Shown: one piece after another, positions 57,347 to 64,000 of the stretch | Position numbering within the stretch: position 1 is the first letter of the stretch | Layout: every line of letters begins with the position of its first letter | Source: Dactylorhiza incarnata | Taxonomy: Eukaryota; Streptophyta; Magnoliopsida; Asparagales; Orchidaceae | Assembly: GCA_033032865.1 (NCBI GenBank) | Contig: JAWHQI010000013.1 | Location: forward strand, 6,138,001 to 6,202,000 | Direction of reading: 5' to 3' | Length of the DNA stretch: 64,000 nt | Notes under the pieces: model-generated | Told to the model about the DNA's origin: nothing | The model's input: the letters and a program-made list of their open reading frames with translations, nothing else | Databases searched by the model: none | Made by a program: the position numbers and the translations under genes

Positions 57347-58855
57347 TGATGCGCGTCGGCAAGTGCACCGGTCGCTATCAAGTAATAATTGTGGAGAATA
57401 AATTCCCCGGATGTCGGTCTCTTGAGGAATGCAGGATGGGTGATCGAATCGCGCAGTGAATATTGTTACACAAGCGTTTCACAAACACAAAGAGGGGTTT
57501 TTGGTTGGTTTTCCTAATTTTAACAACAATAAAAGAGATGCGGGTCGAGAACACCGCTTCGCAACGTGAGGTGGATGCAACGGCCGCGATGCCGTGCTTC
57601 GTGAGGCGAATGAAGTGGACTCAGGCGCGAGAGAGTGAGGGTCGCAAACACCTCTTCACAACCGTCGTTAGCTCTTGCCAACACGGAGCAAACACCTTGC
57701 GTGCGTGTGTGAGTGAGTGCGCTTGAACGTGGTGAATCACAACCAACCCATGAATAAGAACACAGAAACGTTCATTCTCATCAAGTAAATATCACAATAT
57801 TCATTTAGTAAAAGATTCAAAGGGGTACAATCAAGGAAAGAGGAAGGAGATAACCGGTGGTGAAGACTAGCAGCCGTTCACGGCCGGAATGGTAGGTTGT
57901 CGGGCTACCTCCGGACTCGGGCGGACGATGCTTCCGGCGTAGAGGGCTGTCACAATCTCCCTACGTGCTCCGTCGTCTTCGACTCAAGGTCTCTTCTTCT
58001 TCTCACCGGGCGGAAAGCGAAAATGATTGCTTGGAGGCTTGCGGATGATGGAGAACACTCACGGACGATGGAGGATGTCTAGGAATGGACCGAGGAAGCT
58101 TCCCCTTGCGTAGGAGATGAAGTAGGGGCGATCCAAGGGGGCGGTCGGCGGCGTTCGGAATAGAAATCCCGCTCCCGGAATGAATAATACGCCCTAAAAT
58201 CGCAACAGGCGCTTAAATAGGCGCTGGATTAAACACTACGCACGATCATTGGCACACGACCAGTGGTCGTGCGCACTGGAAACCTGCGATCGTGCGCACT
58301 GCCTGGACAGAACCTGCAAGAGATGAAATTATAAATAAAATGTTCGCACGACCAGTGGCGCACGACCGTTGATCGTGCGCACTAGCGTCGGTGGTCGTGC
58401 GCAATAGGTGAGACAGAACTCATAAAATTACTATTAAGTGCGCACGGACAGTGGCGCACGACCGGTGGTCGTGCGCACTGGAGTTGATGGTCGTGCGCAC
58501 TGCACCAGACAGAACTCGTAAAAAAGGGGTTAAGTGCGCACGATCAGTGGCGCACGACCGGTGGTCGTGCGCACTAGAACAAGTGATCGTGCGCAGTGTT
58601 CCTGTGCAGAATTGCACCGGAAACACTTGCACGCCTCCTATTCCAGCACAAACACAGATCTAGCCACCGAAAGTGGCACTTAACAACATATGAGTACTAT
58701 GAAAGGAAATAAACACGAAAACACACCAAAGTGGGCCAAAATGTGCACCTAGCATGGGTTATCAATTATAAACTATAATAAGGCTAAAGTGCGTGATATT
58801 GACTAAATAATGGCCCGGATGAGTCCATGAAGGTGTATATAATCAGGACTCATCA
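57347..58855 (-). repeat. 5' LTR of the gypsy element
   Basis: On - begins TGATGAGTCCTGATTATATA and ends GACGCGCATCA. The palindrome array (GCGCACGACC..GGTCGTGCGC) occupies 58230-58600. A TATA-like TATTTAAG lies near 58215. Confidence 0.95.
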
Positions 58856-58924
58856 CCCCTCTTTCCTTAGATGAGAATGGATTCTTCCTCGCTTAACTGA
58901 TGGTCTCGCCATCTTGCTTGCCAG

Positions 58925-60537
58925 GTGTTAAGACACTACAGCGTGATACCGGGTTACTGACCACCAACGCGATGGCGGTCATCGTCGCCTTCGCCTGCTA
59001 TATGCGCGAGGAGCGCATCGAGTTCAGCCTTCCGGTTTTCCGGAAGCTGTTCTCTTTCCGTGCGTATAAAGATGGGACTGCCTACTTTGTGGGCTCGGGT
59101 CCCAAGGTCGATGAGACCGTCAACAAAGCTCACTACTGGGGTCAGGAGTTCCTCTTCGTCAAGGGGAACTTTGGCAACATCCCTTTCTCGCCTGTTCAGT
59201 ACAGCGAGACCACTTACTGTCCTCCTACTCTCGGCGGCCACGACGCCGCCTTATACCAGTTCTTCTGCAAGAAGAACTTCGAGGTTGTGTATCTTTGCCG
59301 CAACCTCGACTCGCTACCCCCAGTGCTCGCCGGGGAAGGTAATGATCTCGCCTGCTAACTTCCATGGTTTCAATGTTTTCCACGCTAGATGTCTATCCCT
59401 CACTTTTTCAGGTGAGCGAGATCTACCACTCAACCCCCCTACGCAAGCAACGGGAAGTCTTCCTCCACCCATGCTCTCGCGACCATGGGAGCTGAGGCCT
59501 GCCGTGATACCACCACCCCGGCTGAGCTCTCTTCTCGCAAGAGATCGGAGGCCTCCAGTAGCCGGGGCCCAGCCTCAAAGTCTCTGCCTAAGAAGAGAAG
59601 CAAGAAGAGCCAAGGATCGCTCGCCCCCTTTAAGGGAAAGGGGCACTCCGAAGCCTCCCCTGGCGAGATCGACCTAACCATCCTCTCCGTGGAGAGGGGG
59701 GTCGATGAGGAGAGCGAGGAGGCTGCGAAGACCTCTGACCCGCCCATCCCAGTTAACCACTAGAACTTTGGGCTCGGCCAGAGACGCAGGGATGAGACCG
59801 GCGAGCTCCTGGTGTATTGGAAACCGGAGGTTAACAAAGCTGAAGTCTCCACTGTCCTTCCTTCCTGGGTGGAGAAGTCGACCATCAGCGGCCATGCCTA
59901 TGACTTCTCCTTCGCCCTTTACGGGCGCGAGGATGTCGGGTCCTACAAGGATGAGACCTCAAAGACCCTCTCCTATGAGAACGCGAGGTCCCAGCTGCGC
60001 TCCGGTGAGCTCGCCCATATGACAGGAAGGCGATGCCTGCAACTAGAGCAACAGAATGTGGAGCTCGCGAGGGCTTATCAGGTGCTCCTCGCCGAGAATG
60101 CGCAGCTGAAGGAGAAGCTGCTCGTTGTAGCGAGCAGTGTGGTGCATTACCTAGACCTCGCCACATCTCTCTTTCAACTCTTTCACTTTCTAAACTTGTC
60201 TTTTTACCTGTAGGATGCCGTGGCTGCCAAAAAAGCTAACGCTCGCATTCAAGGCCTAGAGGGCGAGGTGGCCGGGTTGAAAGCCCTTAATCGCGAGTTG
60301 TCCCATGCCGCCATTCCCCCTTCCCCCCACCGCCTGAAGGAAGAGCGGCGAGCACGAGACGAGGAAATCCGTGAGGAGTCCATCGAGTCGGGTCGCTACA
60401 TCTTCCAGACGATGAAGGCGGCCGGCCTTCTATCCGCCGACTCGGGCAACATTACTCTGGAAGACATCGTCCTGGAACTCTTCATTCCTCTCCCGCCAGT
60501 GGAGAGCGGCGATGAAGGGGAGAGGTCTGCGAGCTGA
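58925..60537 (+). pseudogene. Gene 2, exons 2 onward (after the gypsy insertion)
   Basis: Exon 2 starts after CTTGCCAG (58924) with VLRHYSVIPG in the phase set by exon 1, then needs a frameshift into LLTTNAMAVIVAFACYMRE and SLPVFRKLFSF, the conserved core of the Transposase_28-like family. Exon 2 ends at 59338. Exon 3 (from 59412) carries a basic Ser-rich linker, TAG at 59761 (VNH*NFG), then LPSWVEKSTI and a coiled coil (CLQLEQQNVELARAYQVLL). The last exon (from about 60215) continues the coil (RIQGLEGEVAGLKALNREL) and ends ESGDEGERSAS. The original stop was probably three codons further on (SDS*), now displaced to 60968-60976 by the TRIM. In grasses and dicots such proteins are encoded by pol-less retroelements. 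Confidence 0.65.
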
Positions 60538-60962
60538 GAGGACCCAGTGCCACCAACTCGACCAAAAGACCGGTCTATTTGGTGAAGGCGCAATTGTTCT
60601 TAATATCAACGGAAAGGCGCTACGGGTCAAGTGAAGGAACGCTGGACCCAACAATCCCCCCACCCCCCCAGCGTCCAGCACGACCCGCAAGCTCAGAGGT
60701 GCTCCACATGGCTCAGAGGTGGCGCACCACATGGCTCAGAGGTGGCTTGGCACATGGCTGCGGCCGCCTAACCCCGGGTAGAGAAATTTCAGGAATTATC
60801 AGCGCCCTCCGGTCTCGAACCCGCAACCTCCTCTGATACCAATTGAGAGGACCCAGCGCCACCAACTCGACCAAAAGACCGGTCTGTTGGGTGAAGGCGC
60901 AACTGTTCTTTATATCAACGGAAAGGCGCTACGGGTTAAGTGAAGGAACGCTGGACCCAACA
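60535..60962 (-). mobile_element. TRIM (terminal-repeat retrotransposon in miniature), 428 bp
   Basis: Two 119-bp direct LTRs (60535-60653 and 60844-60962) read on - TGTTGGGTCC...GGGTCCTCTCA. After the 5' LTR on - comes ATTGGTATCAGAGG (iMet PBS). Before the 3' LTR is a G-rich PPT (60654-60671). The flanks CGAGC and TGAGC form a 5-bp TSD with one mismatch. No coding capacity. It is inserted in the last codons of gene 2. Confidence 0.9.
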
Positions 60963-60974
60963 TGAGCGATTCCT

Positions 60975-61534
60975 GAAAGTCCTCATTATCTATGTTTTTG
61001 TTTATCTTTTGGCTGGCGAGATCGCCGCAAATTGTAATTGAACTGCGAAATGTAAATATAGTTTTGCCTTGTTCATTGTGCTCGTCTTTTCTGTCTTGTT
61101 ATTTTCATGCGCTCATATCACGTTCCTGCGTATTTTTATCGTTCTCGCCAAGCCAATTCTCGCGTATTTCGATGGTTCTGGCGTAGACTCCGATTTCAAT
61201 TGGTCTCGCTTTTTCCCATGCCTTGGGACTAGGTGTTTTAGGACTACCTTCTCCTTAGGGCCTCGCACGGTATGCTCCCTCCCGGCGAGGACTCCTCTCT
61301 CACCTTTGGGGTTCTTGTAGGCCTCCTCGCGGATCCTGCTCGCAATACCCCTCCCAGGCGATCGCCCTGCGAAGACCCCGCTGACCCCTTTATTGTGGTG
61401 CAAAATCCCTCCCTCTCGCCGAGCGAGAAGGCCCTGGTCAGTACAGAGGACTTGTCAACCTGAGGCTTTCCAATCTGCCTTCATGAGAAACTCATCTCCG
61501 TGCCATCCCCTCTAGAGATCAACCGGTACCTACC
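60975..61534 (+). other. 3' flank of the two-gene element
   Basis: No ORF. Rich in CTCGC words. 61335-61390 repeats the 46380-46440 block. After about 61440 the text becomes a degenerate prelude to the minisatellite (CTTTCCAATCTGCC, AGATCAACCGGTACC). Confidence 0.5.
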
Positions 61535-61623
61535 GTCTAGTGAGAGCCCGGGAGCGGAATCGATCTGGGGCTTTCCAGCACCAGTACTTGTCACCTTGCC
61601 AGCCTCTCCAGAGATCAACCTGT

Positions 61624-61671
<48 letters not shown>

Positions 61672-62286
61672 TCTAGTGAGAGCCCGGGAGTGGAATCGAT
61701 CTGGGGCATTCCAGCACCAGTACTTGTCACCTTGCCAGCCTCTGCAGAGATTAACCTGTACGCCCCGTCTAGTGAGAGCCCAGGAGCAGAGTCGATCTGG
61801 GGCATTCCAGCACCAATACTTGTCACCTTGCCAGCCTCTCCAGAGATCAACCTGTACCCCCCGTCTAGTGAGAGCCCGGGAGCGGAATCGATCTGGGGCA
61901 TTCCAGCACCAATACTTGTCACCTTGCCAGCCTCTCCAGAGATCAACCTGTACCCCCCGTCTAGTGAGAGCCTGGGAGCGGAATCGATCTGGGGCATTCC
62001 AGCACCAATACTTGTCACCTTGCCAGCCTCTTCAGAGATCAACCTGTACCCCCCGTCTAGTGAGAGCCCAAGAGCGGAATCGATCTGGGGAATTCCAGCA
62101 CCAATACTTGTCACCTTGCCAGCCTCTCCAGAGATCAACCTGTACCCCCCGTCTAGTGAGAGCCCGGGAACAGAATCGATCTATGGAATTCCAGCACCAA
62201 TACTTATCACCTTGCCAGCCTCTCCAGAGATCAACCTGTACCCCTTGTCTATTGAGAGCCCGGGAGAGGAATCAATCTGGGGCATT
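61535..62286. repeat. 96-bp minisatellite, 8 units, with an embedded 46-nt poly-C tract
   Basis: Units start GTCTAGTGAGAGCCC at 61535, 61671, 61767, 61863, 61959, 62055, 62151 and 62247. The period is exactly 96 except between the first two, where the C run at 61625-61670 is expanded. Because 96 is divisible by three, frames stay open across units on both strands (+ 61540-62289, - 62138-61530). Each unit would encode 32 residues, e.g. GIPAPILVTLPAS. I see no start context, splice sites or neighbours supporting a real protein, so I treat it as a repeat. Confidence 0.9.
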
Positions 62287-63996
62287 TGATGGCGCAAATC
62301 TCACACACCGCTATAGGCGGTAGCTCGACTGCGACACGAAACGGCAGTGTACCGATCGTTCAAGTAATATAAAACGAGGAGTAATCCCCGAGTATCGAAT
62401 CTCTCAAGGAACACAGTAAGGTGGAGTTAACGTTCGAGGTAGGACTTGAGATTGAAGTCCTTAACGTCGGATGGAATGCGGGGGAGTTGGGTTGGCTTTT
62501 GGAAAATAAAATAAAAGCTATCAACTACTCCTATGCAATGCCGCTATGCAATGCTTCGCTTGGCGGGATGGATACTAGGCAGGCCTTGAGCGCGCTGCGT
62601 CGAAAGGGCGGATGGACGAGTAGGCAAGCGGAATCGAACTATGCAGGCCTTGAGCGCGCTGCTTCGTTAGGTGGGATGGAATACACGGGCCGCGATGCCA
62701 CGCTTCGGTAGGCGGATGGACGAGTAGGCTAACGGAATGAGGGTCGCAAGCACCTCTTCGACAAGCACGCCACTAGCAATTGCTAGGGCGGCACCGGACA
62801 CGGTGGTGGAGTGGAAAATGGAATGGGGCGCTCCTCAAGCACACAAATAAACAAAAAGGGTATTTCACATAGACATGAAATATATAGAAATAAAAGCAAG
62901 TTTAAGTGCTACTTCATCTTAATACATAGATCTAACTACATACATACATCAATAAGAGAAGAATAAGGCAAGAAATCGACCGAATCCGAAGGCTCGTTGT
63001 AGATTCACGGTTGGAATCGCCGGGTTGTCAATCCGCGTCCAAGCTCGGTCCGCAACTACGTCCGGGGTAGAGAGAGCTGTCACGACTCTCCAATGGACCC
63101 GTCTTCTTCGTGTCACGATCCGGTAGAGGTTGCAAACTTCCTCTTGCTCGATGGAGATGGCGGCTAGATCTTCCTTTGGAGCTCTTGGATGAAGGAGGAG
63201 GCCGAGAGGACACTCCGGCTCAAGATTGGCGTGAAGAACAAGCCCGGAGCACCTCTAGATGGTGGGCGGCGATGGAGGGGCGAAGTCGGACGAACTGGAG
63301 CTGAAAACGGCGGAATACGGCGGGCTGTCCGACCTAAATCGCGAGCAGCGGATTTTATAGGCGCTGGAATAAACAGTGCGCACGGTCATTGGCGCACGAC
63401 CAGTGGTGGTGCGCACTAGAATCCTGTGATCGTGCGCTCTGCCTGGACGGAACCTGCAAAGATAGAAATTATGAAATAACATGTTCGCACGACCAGTGGC
63501 GCACGACCGGTGGTCGTGCGCACTGGAGTTGATGGTCGTGCGCACTACAGCAAACAGAACTCGGAAATTAAATGGTAAGTGCGCACGAGCAGTGGCGCAC
63601 GACCGGTGGTTGTGCGCACTAGCGTAGATGGTCGTGCGCACTGCACCAAACAGAACTCATAAAAGGGTTAAGTGCACACGATCAGTGGCGCACGACCAGT
63701 GGTCGTGCGCCATAGAACCGGTGATCGTGCGCAGTGTTCCTGTGCAGAATTGTACCGGAAACACCTGCACGACACCTGTTCCAGCGTACGGCACCAGTCT
63801 AGCCACTGAAAGTGCGACTTAACATCGCAAGAAAACTAATAACAAAGAAAGATACGAAATAACACCAAAATAGGGCCTATAAGTGCACCTAGCATAGAGT
63901 GACCAATATGAGCTAAAACAGGGCTAAAGTGCAGTGAAAAGACTAAATAGATGGCCCAGATGAGTCCATATATGTGTATATAATTGGGACTCATCA
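62287..63996 (-). repeat. 3' LTR of another minus-strand gypsy-family element (rest outside window)
   Basis: On - starts TGATGAGTCCC and ends GATTTGCGCCATCA. It is very close to the LTRs at 6765 and 11671. The flanking 63997-64000 (CACC on +) is the start of the expected PPT. TATA box about 63357-63349; palindrome array 63375-63745; CGAAGC modules 62540-62720. An insertion target duplication cannot be tested in this window. Confidence 0.85.
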
Positions 63997-64000
63997 CACC

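Larger units (their letters stand above)
49139..58855 (-). mobile_element. Young, structurally complete Ty3/gypsy element (Athila/Tat group), probably autonomous
   Basis: Two 1509-bp LTRs differ at only about four positions by eye. TSD CCCCT (49134-49138, 58856-58860) is perfect. PBS TGGCGCCGTTGCCGGGG adjoins the 5' LTR (minus strand, about 57341-57325), and the PPT AAGTCTGGGGGTG adjoins the 3' LTR (50658-50648). A single uninterrupted gag-pol ORF fills the left part; a 1.8-kb noncoding region lies between pol and the 3' LTR, with no env-like ORF. About four changes in 1509 bp implies an insertion on the order of 0.1 million years old at commonly used plant LTR rates. It sits in intron 1 of gene 2. 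Confidence 0.95.

Noticed and set aside
61530..62289. Pro-rich 249-aa and 202-aa repeat proteins on both strands of the minisatellite
   Set aside because: The 96-bp period is divisible by three, which keeps frames open automatically; no promoter, start context or homology supports coding.

Overview
This window is plant nuclear DNA, almost certainly from a flowering plant and probably a dicot. It is a dense nest of transposable elements, as found in pericentromeric or intercalary heterochromatin. I found no intact ordinary cellular gene, no tRNA or rRNA gene and no CRISPR array. The plant assignment rests on FAR1/MULE transposases with plant-specific passenger domains, Athila/Tat-like Ty3/gypsy and Ty1/copia retrotransposons, a TRIM, and PBS sequences complementary to tRNA-iMet (TGGTATCAGAG) or of the Athila/Tat type (TGGCGCCGTTGCCGGGG).

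Layout, left to right. (1) 1-5290: MULE 1, with a FAR1-like transposase on + facing an Ulp1 (SUMO-protease)-like passenger gene on -. (2) 5300-5872: an Athila ORF1 remnant. (3) 6569-15769: MULE 2, with about 41-bp TIRs and a 9-bp TSD, carrying a decayed transposase-OTU-protease reading frame. A complete non-autonomous LTR element (6765-13375, TSD GCGAC) is nested in it; its only ORF encodes a two-zinc-knuckle acidic protein. (4) 15779-26990: decayed copia and Athila-like pieces, including a head-to-head LTR hairpin at 16781-17054. (5) 27376-46162: an old minus-strand copia-type non-autonomous element. It is split by a copia RNase H + LTR fragment (30295-33583), by a complete 10-kb non-autonomous relative (34066-44050, TSD CAAGG, itself holding a solo gypsy LTR at 41235-42801, TSD ATCGT), and by an LTR-like motif array (44056-44865). 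(6) about 46340-61400: an element with two spliced genes, each with its own TATA box. Its second gene is split in intron 1 by a young gypsy element (49139-58855, TSD CCCCT) with an intact 1590-codon gag-pol, and a TRIM sits at its 3' end (60535-60962). (7) 61535-62286: a 96-bp minisatellite with a 46-nt poly-C tract. (8) 62287-63996: the 3' LTR of another minus-strand gypsy-family element that runs off the window.

How the parts relate. The gag-pol element at 49139-58855 and the pol-less element at 6765-13375 share PBS, PPT, LTR termini, a conserved 3' noncoding region with three spaced PPT-like motifs, and arrays of a GCGCACGACC palindrome in U3. They look like an autonomous/non-autonomous pair. 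The visible gag of the gag-pol element lacks a zinc knuckle, while the pol-less partner encodes two. A wider pattern is that several unrelated LTR families each carry their own array of short CpG-containing palindromes upstream of the TATA box. All coordinates and matches were read by eye; family names rest on motif recognition, not on database searches.
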